Source: [Clostridium] asparagiforme DSM 15981 (GTDB lineage: Bacteria > Bacillota > Clostridia > Lachnospirales > Lachnospiraceae). From it: a DNA stretch of 64,000 nt. Shown piece by piece: positions 26,911 through 34,615 of this stretch. Below the pieces are notes generated by a model, which saw nothing but the letters and a program-made list of their open reading frames with translations, made no database searches and was not told the origin of the DNA. The position numbers and the translations under genes are program-made. How positions within the stretch are numbered: the stretch's first letter is position 1; each line of letters begins with the position of its first letter. The stretch is taken from positions 2,046,001-2,110,000 of the forward strand of contig CP102272.1 in assembly GCA_025149125.1 (NCBI GenBank). Direction: 5' to 3'.

Positions 26911-26930
26911 ACGTTATCCTCCTTGTAAGA

Positions 26931-28001
26931 TCAGAGCGTGTATTTTGTGTAGCTTCCGGTACATGGATTCCCGCAGCACACCAGGGCTTCCCGGGCGTCA
27001 AGATCGTAAATCTGGGAGGCGATGGTGACGGAGCAGGAGGCCGGGTCCTGACCCACGCTCTCGCCCGCCTGGGGGATGTGCTTGCAGATTGCCTCGTGGC
27101 TGGCCGGGTCGGCCTTGTAATGGTCCTTCAGGCAGTCCGTGATAAACGCGGGATCGATGGAGCCGCGGCGCTGCTCCAGAAGGGAATACAGGCGCACGTC
27201 GCGGAAGTTCCCGCCCTTGCTCCGGCAGATATCCCGGTTGGTTGCAAAGTGGTTGGCGTGGGTTAAAATGCCTCCGGTTGGATGAAGCTCGCTCAGCCGG
27301 ACCGGATTCACCTCCATATCCACCGCGTTTCCCTCCGCGCTGGCCGCCATCAGGTTACAGGACACGGATCTGGGCGCATTCCGCACCGACTGGACGGCTT
27401 CCTCCAGCGTTTTGCTGGTCAGAATCCGGCGGCGCATGAAATTGGTGGGAACTCCCGGCTGGTCCTTGTCGCCGGTGCTCAGCAGGTTATTGGTGACCAC
27501 TGCCACGCCGTGGTTGTTGAAGCCGTGGCGGATCAGCTGCCCGGCCTCGGTCATACAGAAATACCGGGTGCCGTTCAGCTCGTCCACCTTGAGGAGCAGG
27601 GAGCTGTCCCTCATCCAGCCCACGTTGTCCCAGTTCATGCCCAGGTAGGTGTGACGGTTGGCGGAGGCTTCAGGCAGGACCGCGAAGGTCGTGCACTCCT
27701 GGATCGGGAATTTTAACAGTTCATAGCGGGTGTTTAAGACCATCATGTCCTCAAAATCCACCCCGGAGCCGCCTGCGATTCCTCTGATTTCCTCCAAAAG
27801 GTCTTCGTACTCCCGTTCCAGGATGGGGACAAAGCCCATGGCCTTCTGACGTACCATGCTCCAGGGGGCCTGCTCCGCCTTTTGAAAATGCTCCTGGTAC
27901 CGGGCGATCCCCCGCTCAATCAAGTCCCTGGCCGCCTGTCCGTGCTGGACGCCGCGCTCGTAGGGGGTGGCGGCGCTAATCGTTACAACCTTAAATTCCA
28001 T
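26931..28001 (-). CDS. C45-family acyltransferase/acylase (Ntn hydrolase)
   Basis: 356 residues matching the peptidase C45 family, relatives of fungal acyl-CoA:6-APA acyltransferase, which split or exchange N-acyl (amide) groups. N-terminal signature TPYERGVQHGQAARDLI; the predicted nucleophile is C103 in IQECTTFAV, which should become the N-terminal residue after self-cleavage; then LGMNWDN and NNHGVAVVTNNL as in the family. No signal peptide, so cytosolic. Start 28001 has AAAGGAG upstream; a longer reading from 28043 has none. Regulated, most likely, by the divergent LysR gene. The natural substrate is unknown. Confidence 0.85.
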   Translation of the reverse strand: MEFKVVTISAATPYERGVQHGQAARDLIERGIARYQEHFQKAEQAPWSMVRQKAMGFVPILEREYEDLLEEIRGIAGGSGVDFEDMMVLNTRYELLKFPIQECTTFAVLPEASANRHTYLGMNWDNVGWMRDSSLLLKVDELNGTRYFCMTEAGQLIRHGFNNHGVAVVTNNLLSTGDKDQPGVPTNFMRRRILTSKTLEEAVQSVRNAPRSVSCNLMAASAEGNAVDMEVNPVRLSELHPTGGILTHANHFATNRDICRSKGGNFRDVRLYSLLEQRRGSIDPAFITDCLKDHYKADPASHEAICKHIPQAGESVGQDPASCSVTIASQIYDLDAREALVCCGNPCTGSYTKYTL

Positions 28002-28024
28002 AAAGCCGTACTCCTTTCCATTTT

Positions 28025-28076
28025 CATGTAATGTTTCGATCACTTGCTAATTAAATTAAAACATAGGATTTACATG
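28025..28076. promoter_or_regulatory. Nested inverted repeat between the C45 gene and its LysR gene
   Basis: CATGTA (28025-28030) with TACATG (28071-28076) and, inside, ATGTTT (28031-28036) with AAACAT (28059-28064), in an AT-rich divergent promoter region. A reasonable LysR binding region; no T-N11-A box was singled out. Confidence 0.4.
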
Positions 28077-28172
28077 CGGTCAAATGAATAATATACTATA
28101 ACTATATGCATTAAAATGAATGAAAAGAGCCGGAGAAGGATTCGGATACAATTCTGAGAGGAGAGGAACGCG

Positions 28173-29126
28173 ATGGATTTTTACCAGATGGAGCAGATTC
28201 TGGCGGTGGCGAGGACCGGGAGTATCTCGGAGGCGGCCAGGCAGATGTGCGTGTCTCAGCCCACCATGAGCCACGCCGTGGCCAGGGCGGAGAAGGAGTT
28301 TCAGACGAAGCTGTTCAACCGGGGCAGCTATCCTTTGGAGCTGACCTACGCGGGGAAGCAGTATGTGGAGGCTGCGCGGGAGATGAGGCGTATTTACCGC
28401 AACCTGCAGAAGGTCTGCATGGATGCGGCCAGGGGCTATGCCGGGGACCTGTACATCGGAATTCCCCACAACCGTTCGGCCCAGATACTGCCCAGGATCA
28501 TACGGGAGTACCGCCGGATGTTTCCCAACATCAAACTCCACTATTCCTCCACAAACGCAGAGGATATGAAAGAGCAGCTATACCGGGGAGAGCTGGATCT
28601 TTGCATTCTATCAAAGGTGGATCAGGATCCAAGGTTCCGGTACGAGGATTTGTTTGTGGAGGAGTTGGTGGCCGCGGCGGCGGACGGTCTGGTGCGGCCG
28701 GACCAGCTCTGCGGGAAAAACGCTTCCGCTCTGAAAATAGAAGCGCTGTCCCAGCTGCCCCTGATCCTGCCCTCCGAGCGGTCGGGGCTTGGAAGAATGC
28801 TGCAGATCTTGCTGGAATACTACCACATCGACCCGGACGTGCGCATGAGAGTGGGCGGAAACAACGCCCTCTACACCCTGGCCGGGGCGGGAGTGGGGGT
28901 CGCGGTGCTGCCCATGGATATTGTGGAACAGTCGGCGCGGCCGGAGGGACTGAAAACCTACGCATTGTCCGCGGGCGGCATCGGCTGGATGGTCTGCGCC
29001 ATGCTTGGCCGGGACGCGGTGGTCAGCGAGCCGGAGCGGGCGCTGCTGGAGCTGATCCGAAGAGAGTTTGGGGGGAAGGAAACGGAGGTGGAGGTATTTC
29101 CGGGATTTTATGAGGGAGAGAAGTGA
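28173..29126 (+). CDS. LysR-family transcriptional regulator
   Basis: 317 residues: N-terminal winged HTH (MEQILAVARTGSISEAARQM then SQPTMSHAVARAE), a linker helix, and a periplasmic-binding-like effector domain (about 90-300, GDLYIGIPHNRSAQILPRII). Divergent from the C45-DASS pair and likely its activator with an organic-acid or amide co-inducer. AGAGGAG precedes ATG 28173. It shares the run FNRGSYPLELTYAGKQYVE with the second LysR protein at 32124 (FNRTSYPITLTFAGERYLE), so the two regulators belong to the same subgroup. Confidence 0.93.
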   Translation: MDFYQMEQILAVARTGSISEAARQMCVSQPTMSHAVARAEKEFQTKLFNRGSYPLELTYAGKQYVEAAREMRRIYRNLQKVCMDAARGYAGDLYIGIPHNRSAQILPRIIREYRRMFPNIKLHYSSTNAEDMKEQLYRGELDLCILSKVDQDPRFRYEDLFVEELVAAAADGLVRPDQLCGKNASALKIEALSQLPLILPSERSGLGRMLQILLEYYHIDPDVRMRVGGNNALYTLAGAGVGVAVLPMDIVEQSARPEGLKTYALSAGGIGWMVCAMLGRDAVVSEPERALLELIRREFGGKETEVEVFPGFYEGEK

Positions 29127-29179
29127 GAGGCAGGATATGGAATGAGCAGTGGCCCAGGAACGAAACACAGGTACGCAGA

Positions 29180-29223
29180 ACAGGCCCCGGAACGAATCAG
29201 ATCCGGGGCCCGGCCTGTTCGGC
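29180..29223. terminator. Stem-loop between convergent genes
   Basis: GGCCCCGGA (29183-29191) pairs with TCCGGGGCC (29202-29210), and GAACAGGCC with GGCCTGTTC offers an alternative outer stem. No T-run. Confidence 0.5.
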
Positions 29224-29239
29224 CGTTCTTAAGGAGCCG

Positions 29240-30538
29240 CTATAACAAGATTCCCAATAAGATACTCTGAACGACCAGCACCAGCGCCCCGCCGATGCGG
29301 GAACTGATCTGGGCAAAGGACATCAGGTTCATACGGTCGCAGGAGGAGAGTACCATAACGTCGCCGTTTCCACCCGCGTTCGCCATGCACAGGCCGGCGG
29401 TCACCGCGGATTCCACGAAGTAGAATTTGACCAGCATGCCGATCAGGCCCGCCCCGATAATAGCGCCCAAAACCACTGCGGTGGCGATGATGACGAAGCC
29501 CGGGGACAGGATGTCCAGCATTGCCTGGAGATTGAGCATGGCGATGCCGATTCCGGCGGACAGGGGAACTGTGAAGGTGCCCTGGGCGAAGTCGTACCAC
29601 TTGACTGCGGAATACTCCATGCGCTGGGGCAGAATACCGGAAATTTTACAGACCGCCACAGAGATGATGGTCCAGGCGTAAGCATGCACTATGGGACATA
29701 CGCCGTTTAGGACGCGGCCAAGGATGAAAAAGGTCATAGTGAGCATAAGGCCTGTGCCCAGGTCGTTCATCGTCATATTGTAATGGTAGCTGGCTTTGCT
29801 CTCGTCCACACTATAACCCTGCATCAGCGCGCCGTTGCCGGTGAGCCTGGGCGCTTTTTTGCCCAGGATATTCAGGAAAATGGCGCCAAAGATCGCCAGG
29901 CAGTTGCCGATGGTGACGGAGGGGTAGATTTTGGCAAAGGTGACGTCCGTGGCCAGCCCCATAGCCTCAGAATACATCTCGGACATGGGTACGGCCCCCG
30001 CGCCGGTGCCGCCGCCCATGATGGGCCCTGCGATGTAAAAGATCGTGTCTTTAAAGGACATTCCAAAGGCCTGTCCCACCAGGCCGCCCAGCAGATAGGC
30101 GAAAACCAGGCCACCGGTGATCGGTACGAAGTAGCGGATTCCCGCCTTGATCAGCAGCTCCCGGTTCATCCCAAGGATGCTGCCGGTGATCAGAGCGGCG
30201 ATAAACCAGGAGAGAAAATCCGTGTCGCCCTGGATGAAATTGGTCATGGTCTCCACGATATTTTCCGGCCACAGGCCAAAGTGCTTGATTATGGCGCAAG
30301 TCAAGCCGATGGAAGCCAGTCCCAAAGTATTTTTTATCAGGGGAACCTTCCAGTAGACGAAGCGGATTAGATAACCCAGGGACATGAACAGGGCGAAGCC
30401 ACCCACCATGGACGTGGGTAGTTTCCCCAGAAAACCTGCGCCCACGATGATCAGGGAGAGGATCATAAACCAGGCGGTGGGCATATCCATCAGAAAGCGG
30501 TTTCCGGTTGTTAAGATGCTTTGATTGTTCTCCTTCAT
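29240..30538 (-). CDS. 2-hydroxycarboxylate transporter family (CitS/MaeN-like) symporter
   Basis: 432-residue membrane protein of the 2HCT family (sodium- or proton-coupled uptake of citrate, malate or lactate-type anions, or precursor/product exchange). The two diagnostic re-entrant loops are present: GPIMGGGTGAGAVPMSEMYSE in the first half and CMANAGGNGDVMVLSSCDRM in the second. 10-11 helices. CGGAGG before the ATG. It lies 17 nt after the M20 gene, so the two are co-transcribed. Substrate unknown; 2-hydroxy-acid specificity is only the family rule. Confidence 0.92.
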   Translation of the reverse strand: MKENNQSILTTGNRFLMDMPTAWFMILSLIIVGAGFLGKLPTSMVGGFALFMSLGYLIRFVYWKVPLIKNTLGLASIGLTCAIIKHFGLWPENIVETMTNFIQGDTDFLSWFIAALITGSILGMNRELLIKAGIRYFVPITGGLVFAYLLGGLVGQAFGMSFKDTIFYIAGPIMGGGTGAGAVPMSEMYSEAMGLATDVTFAKIYPSVTIGNCLAIFGAIFLNILGKKAPRLTGNGALMQGYSVDESKASYHYNMTMNDLGTGLMLTMTFFILGRVLNGVCPIVHAYAWTIISVAVCKISGILPQRMEYSAVKWYDFAQGTFTVPLSAGIGIAMLNLQAMLDILSPGFVIIATAVVLGAIIGAGLIGMLVKFYFVESAVTAGLCMANAGGNGDVMVLSSCDRMNLMSFAQISSRIGGALVLVVQSILLGILL

Positions 30539-30555
30539 AGCGTACCTCCGTTTGA

Positions 30556-31929
30556 TCAGTATGTAAACAGCAGCGCAATCACCATTTTCACGGCGTTTTT
30601 ATAATGTTCCAGGGTAATGTTCTCGTTGGGGGCGTGGTGGGAGGAACCGGTGTTGGCGGGACCGATCCCGGCGATGGGGATGTCCGGCCAGGCCTCACGG
30701 AACAGTCCGGCGGGGCCGCCGCCCAGTTGGGCCAGCTCGATCACCAGGGGCTTTTCGTAGACCAGGGCCGCCGCACGTGTTAAAGCCTCCTTAAGCGGAA
30801 TGTCCGCAGGGGTTCTGACCGGGGACACGCAGCCGTCGATCTCTACGGAGATATCCTCAAAGCCGTGGGTTTTCAGGTGCTTTTCAATCAGCGCAGCCAC
30901 ATCCTCGGCCCGTTGGTTCATCATCAGGCGGCAGCTCAGACGTGCCCTGGCCCGGCTGGGGACGATTCCGCGGAAGCCGTGGGCGGATTCCCCTGCGTCG
31001 ATGCCGCAGATGGTCAGGGAGGGTTGGGTGTAAATGCGCTCCTTCAGTTCATAGCCCGTCTTGTTCAGAAGGAAATGGTCAATGCCGTACCGTTCCTTTA
31101 CCGCTTCCTCCTCGTAGGGAAAGGCTTCCAGTATGTTCCGGTCGGCCTCTGTGACCGGGGCCACGTCGTCGTAGAAGCCGTCGATCAGGATTTCCTCCTG
31201 TTCATTTTTCAGGGAAGCCAGGGCCCACACCAGACGCCAGGCCGCGTTGGGCAGCATCACACCCATGCGGGAATGTGCGTCCTCGCGGATGGACTGTACG
31301 GACAGATTGATGCCAAAGGAACCGCCCACCCCAAAGCTGGCCCAGGGGCGGTTCTTCTCGTCGTTGCGGCTGTTCTCCCAGATAATGGCGTCCGCCCGGC
31401 ACATTTCCCGAAAGGTTTCCGGTTGCCTGCGGATCAGGGCTTTCAGTGAGGGGCTCAAACACTCTTCGTCGCCCTCGGCAAAGACCTTGACGTTCACCGG
31501 CAGGCGGCCGCAGACAGCCAGAACCGCCTGAAGGGCGTGGAGCCTGCAGAACAGGGCGCCCTTGTTGTCCGAGACGCCTCTGCCCCAGATGCGCCCGTCA
31601 CGGACAGCCGGTTCAAATGGCGGCGATATCCAGCGGTCCACCGCCCCCTCTGAGACCACGTCATAGTGATGGTAGAAGAAAAGTGTTTTGTCTGTTTCGC
31701 CCTGTTTCTGGCCTAACAGTACGGGATTGCCGTTTTCGACGTTATGACGCTGGATCTCCATGCCCAACTGCTCCATTTTTTGCAGTATGTACGAGGCCGC
31801 GCCTTCGATTCCCGCCTTGTCGGAGGCCACGCTGCGGAAGGAGCAGGCGGTCTGCACTTCCTCCAGCATTTCATAAAAATGCTGATCCACGTAGCGGAAT
31901 GCTTCCAGCAACTCGTTCGTTTGATTCAT
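30556..31929 (-). CDS. M20-family metallopeptidase/deacylase
   Basis: 457 residues, cytosolic, binuclear zinc enzyme of the ArgE/DapE/CPG2 clan, which cleaves N-acyl amino acids or dipeptides. Visible: HHYDVV (first metal His and the catalytic/metal Asp), GRGVSDNKGALF, AEGDEE (general base and metal Glu), a dimerisation domain in the middle, and the C-terminal metal His in GSSHHAPNE. ATG 31929 has AGAGGG upstream; the codons up to 31977 lie in the divergent promoter. First gene of the M20-2HCT pair, divergent from the LysR gene at 32124. Confidence 0.9.
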   Translation of the reverse strand: MNQTNELLEAFRYVDQHFYEMLEEVQTACSFRSVASDKAGIEGAASYILQKMEQLGMEIQRHNVENGNPVLLGQKQGETDKTLFFYHHYDVVSEGAVDRWISPPFEPAVRDGRIWGRGVSDNKGALFCRLHALQAVLAVCGRLPVNVKVFAEGDEECLSPSLKALIRRQPETFREMCRADAIIWENSRNDEKNRPWASFGVGGSFGINLSVQSIREDAHSRMGVMLPNAAWRLVWALASLKNEQEEILIDGFYDDVAPVTEADRNILEAFPYEEEAVKERYGIDHFLLNKTGYELKERIYTQPSLTICGIDAGESAHGFRGIVPSRARARLSCRLMMNQRAEDVAALIEKHLKTHGFEDISVEIDGCVSPVRTPADIPLKEALTRAAALVYEKPLVIELAQLGGGPAGLFREAWPDIPIAGIGPANTGSSHHAPNENITLEHYKNAVKMVIALLFTY

Positions 31930-32123
31930 CTTGTTTCCCTCTCTCTTGACATTTGTGTTCTGCGGATCTAAAATCATAACTAAAAAGCTATGATATGGGA
32001 GGGCAGATTCCCGATTATATCCGCATCCTGCCTATTTGTTGGTTCTTTATCATTATAGTGAAGAAATGTGTCCGGTGTCTAATACGAAAAATGGATAAAA
32101 TTCATAACCAGAAAGGAATAAAG

Positions 32124-33131
32124 ATGCATTTTAACGATTACCACTACATCGCAACAATCGCAAAACACCAAAGTATTACCAGGGCCGCAGAGGAACTGTA
32201 TATTTCCCAGCCCTATCTGAGCAAATTTTTGAATAATTTGGAAAGGCAGTATCACACCAGTTTTTTTAACCGTACATCCTATCCCATTACGCTGACATTT
32301 GCCGGCGAAAGATACCTGGAGTACGCTAGGAGGATTCTGGATCTGGAGACGGAGCTTAAGGGAAGTATGCAGGACATTATTTCAGGCAGCGCGGGTACGC
32401 TGACTATTGGTGTGCCGTCATCTGCGGGTACTTTTTTGTTGCCCTATGTCCTGCCGGTATTTCAAAAACGTTACCCCAAAATTGCGGTCTCTCTGGTGGA
32501 AAAGAATTCCAATCAGCTGTTGGAGCTGGTGCAGGAGGGGAAGATTGACCTGGGGGTGTTCAGCCGTCCTACTTACCCGGATGACGTCCAGTACGAGTTT
32601 ATTTTTGATGAGCAGGTGCTGCTGGCCGCTCCGCCCGGTCATCCGTTTGCGATTTCGGCCGCTCCATCTGAGTGGCCGAAGGAGATGAAAAAATGGGAGG
32701 GGAGACCCTATACCGTGTTGGAGGAGGATACACTGAAGGAATTGGACGGGGAACCATTTGTTCTAATGCGCGAGGAACTGAGCATGGGGATTATGACACG
32801 GCAGGTATTGAATTTCTATAATGTCACGCCCAAAATCATCATGGTGACGGGGGCGGTTCAAACAGCCTACCGTCTCACCGCCCAGGGCATGGGATTTTCC
32901 TTTGTCAGTGAGCTGGGGCTGAAAAACGTCCATTTCAAGCAGGCCCCGTCCTTGTTTCAAATTGGGAAAAAGGGCTGCGCGCGCACCTGGGTGGCGGCAT
33001 ATAAAAAGGGCTCCTATATACCGGAGTCCCTGGGATATTTTATGAGATGCCTGAAACGAGTGGGAGGGGAGTTTATGGGAGCGCTGTATAACGGAGTGTA
33101 CGGGGTGGACCTGACGTCCGCAGACGAATAG
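32124..33131 (+). CDS. LysR-family transcriptional regulator
   Basis: 335 residues. HTH: HYIATIAKHQSITRAAEEL then SQPYLSKFLNNLERQ; effector domain from about 90 (GTLTIGVPSSAGTFLLPYVL). GAAAGGA before ATG 32124 sets the start; a longer frame from 31995 runs through the promoter region without a ribosome-binding site. Divergent from M20-2HCT, so its likely target is that pair. The C-terminus is a little longer than in the paralogue at 28173. Base composition is slightly more AT-rich than that of the neighbours. Confidence 0.92.
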   Translation: MHFNDYHYIATIAKHQSITRAAEELYISQPYLSKFLNNLERQYHTSFFNRTSYPITLTFAGERYLEYARRILDLETELKGSMQDIISGSAGTLTIGVPSSAGTFLLPYVLPVFQKRYPKIAVSLVEKNSNQLLELVQEGKIDLGVFSRPTYPDDVQYEFIFDEQVLLAAPPGHPFAISAAPSEWPKEMKKWEGRPYTVLEEDTLKELDGEPFVLMREELSMGIMTRQVLNFYNVTPKIIMVTGAVQTAYRLTAQGMGFSFVSELGLKNVHFKQAPSLFQIGKKGCARTWVAAYKKGSYIPESLGYFMRCLKRVGGEFMGALYNGVYGVDLTSADE

Positions 33132-33155
33132 CGAGGGGGCGGGAAAATTCCCGCA

Positions 33156-33524
33156 TCACCCCTCGTCCTGCTCGAAGTCCACCAGCACAATGTCCCCGTC
33201 CACGAACCCGGCGCCAAGGCCCTGGAAGGATTTTAACTGATCCTTGCAGCGGCCGTTTTCCAGATAGGCTTCCAGCTGTGCGACAAAGTCCTCCAGGACC
33301 TGCTCCCAGGAAGCGTTCTGCTCCCAGCGCAGCAGGCTGTCCCTGGCGGCGTACACCTCGTCGCAGGCCCAGTCCGGGTCGTCGGCGTCAAAGCTGCCCG
33401 CGCCGATGAGTTCCGCGGACCAGCGGTGGTCTCCGTCGTCGTAGAGATTAAAATTGATCGCGGCGATGTCCCGGGGAAGGGGCTCCTGCAGCTGGCTGTC
33501 CAGCCATTCGGCTAATTCAAGCAT
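33156..33524 (-). CDS. Small acidic protein of unknown function
   Basis: 122 residues, very acidic, rich in Trp and Asp (DDGDHRWSAELIGAGSFDADD, DWACDEVY), no signal peptide. I do not recognise a family; the composition resembles small cytosolic immunity-type or housekeeping DUF proteins but nothing decides. Strong AAGGAGGT precedes ATG (33522-33524, minus). Convergent with the LysR gene, 24 bp apart. Confidence 0.65.
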   Translation of the reverse strand: MLELAEWLDSQLQEPLPRDIAAINFNLYDDGDHRWSAELIGAGSFDADDPDWACDEVYAARDSLLRWEQNASWEQVLEDFVAQLEAYLENGRCKDQLKSFQGLGAGFVDGDIVLVDFEQDEG

Positions 33525-33647
33525 TGATTGACCTCCTTTTTCGGTATTGATTCTCTGATTCCATTGTAGCAGAATGCGGGGGAAATACAAGCGCTCGTTC
33601 TGCTCAGGAAATCAGGTTGTGGGAAGATTTTTAATTTCCCGATTCGA

Positions 33648-33676
33648 TGGACAATAAATTGTAAAAATGATACAAT
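33648..33676 (+). promoter_or_regulatory. Promoter for the 33735 secreted-protein gene
   Basis: TGGACA (33648-33653), 17-bp spacer, TACAAT (33671-33676). Confidence 0.6.
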
Positions 33677-33734
33677 TACCATATGATTTTACATGGAAAT
33701 ATATTCTGATTCCACATATAATGGAGGGACCAAT

Positions 33735-34589
33735 ATGAAAAAGCTGAACCGGTTAATGACAGCGGCGCTTCTGATGACATGTTCCGTGAGTATGGTATCT
33801 TACGGGGCGCCCCGCGGCGGTACCGCCGTGTATCTCAAACAGACTGTGAACGAGAGCAGCGTGGCTGCGAAGTCCACCTCCGCGGCCGGTTCTGCCGGTG
33901 AGTTCCGGACGGCGACCAAGGCGGATCAGAAGATCCTCGCGGATGCGGGCCGGAAAACCAGCAACCTGACCAGTGTGGAAGTCCAGACCGCTGTGGACCT
34001 CGGACTGAAGGTGGGGACTGAGAGCGTCAATGTGCTAATGATCGTCAAGGCCAAAGGCCAGGATATGGGCAAAAGCAGCATGAAATATCGGACGGACACC
34101 CATACAGAGATAATGGGACAGTCAACGGATATGACTGCGTTTTATACCAACGGTTATTATTACGTCGACTCGGATGGGGAGAAGACAAAACTGGAGGCGG
34201 AGGTGTCCGATGTTATGGAGGTGTTTGACAGCAACACCAACGCCGGCTGGCTGGACAATCTCGACAGCTTTAAGGATTTAAAGGTCCGGACGGAGAAGAG
34301 CGGTTCCAGGGTATATAGCTTCAGCTGCGATCCCTCCAGCGCGGGAAGCCTGATCCAGAGTTACAACGACCAGCTTGGCCTTTCGGACTCCAACATGGAC
34401 ATGAAGCTGCTCTATGGGACCGTTTATGTGGACTCCAGCGGTTATATCACGCGGGAATCCCTGGATCTGAAAATGGACTTTGAATCCGACGGACAGACCG
34501 TTGGCACGGATATGCAGATCGAGATCCGATACACCAATCCCGGGAAGGCGGTTACGGTGACGCTTCCCTCCACCGCCGGATATTATTAG
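33735..34589 (+). CDS. Secreted protein, DUF6612/LppX-like
   Basis: 284 residues with a signal peptide (MKKLNRLMTAALLMTCSVS, probably cleaved after SYGA). The rest is a single beta-rich domain with the pattern KYRTDTHTEIMGQSTDMTA, FYTNGYYYVDSDGEK and YVDSSGYITRESLDLKMDF, typical of small extracytoplasmic proteins annotated DUF6612 in Lachnospiraceae, which resemble the LolA/LppX half-barrel that holds lipids. The function is unproven. The cysteine in TCSVS could be a lipobox-like site but the match is poor. AGGGACC precedes ATG 33735. An IS element begins 26 bp after its stop. Confidence 0.75.
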   Translation: MKKLNRLMTAALLMTCSVSMVSYGAPRGGTAVYLKQTVNESSVAAKSTSAAGSAGEFRTATKADQKILADAGRKTSNLTSVEVQTAVDLGLKVGTESVNVLMIVKAKGQDMGKSSMKYRTDTHTEIMGQSTDMTAFYTNGYYYVDSDGEKTKLEAEVSDVMEVFDSNTNAGWLDNLDSFKDLKVRTEKSGSRVYSFSCDPSSAGSLIQSYNDQLGLSDSNMDMKLLYGTVYVDSSGYITRESLDLKMDFESDGQTVGTDMQIEIRYTNPGKAVTVTLPSTAGYY

Positions 34590-34615
34590 ATCGCGAGGCG
34601 GCAGAGCGCCGGGAG

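Noticed and set aside
29180..29223. Classical intrinsic terminator
   Set aside because: The stem is strong but neither strand has a T-run; kept only as a stem-loop with moderate confidence.
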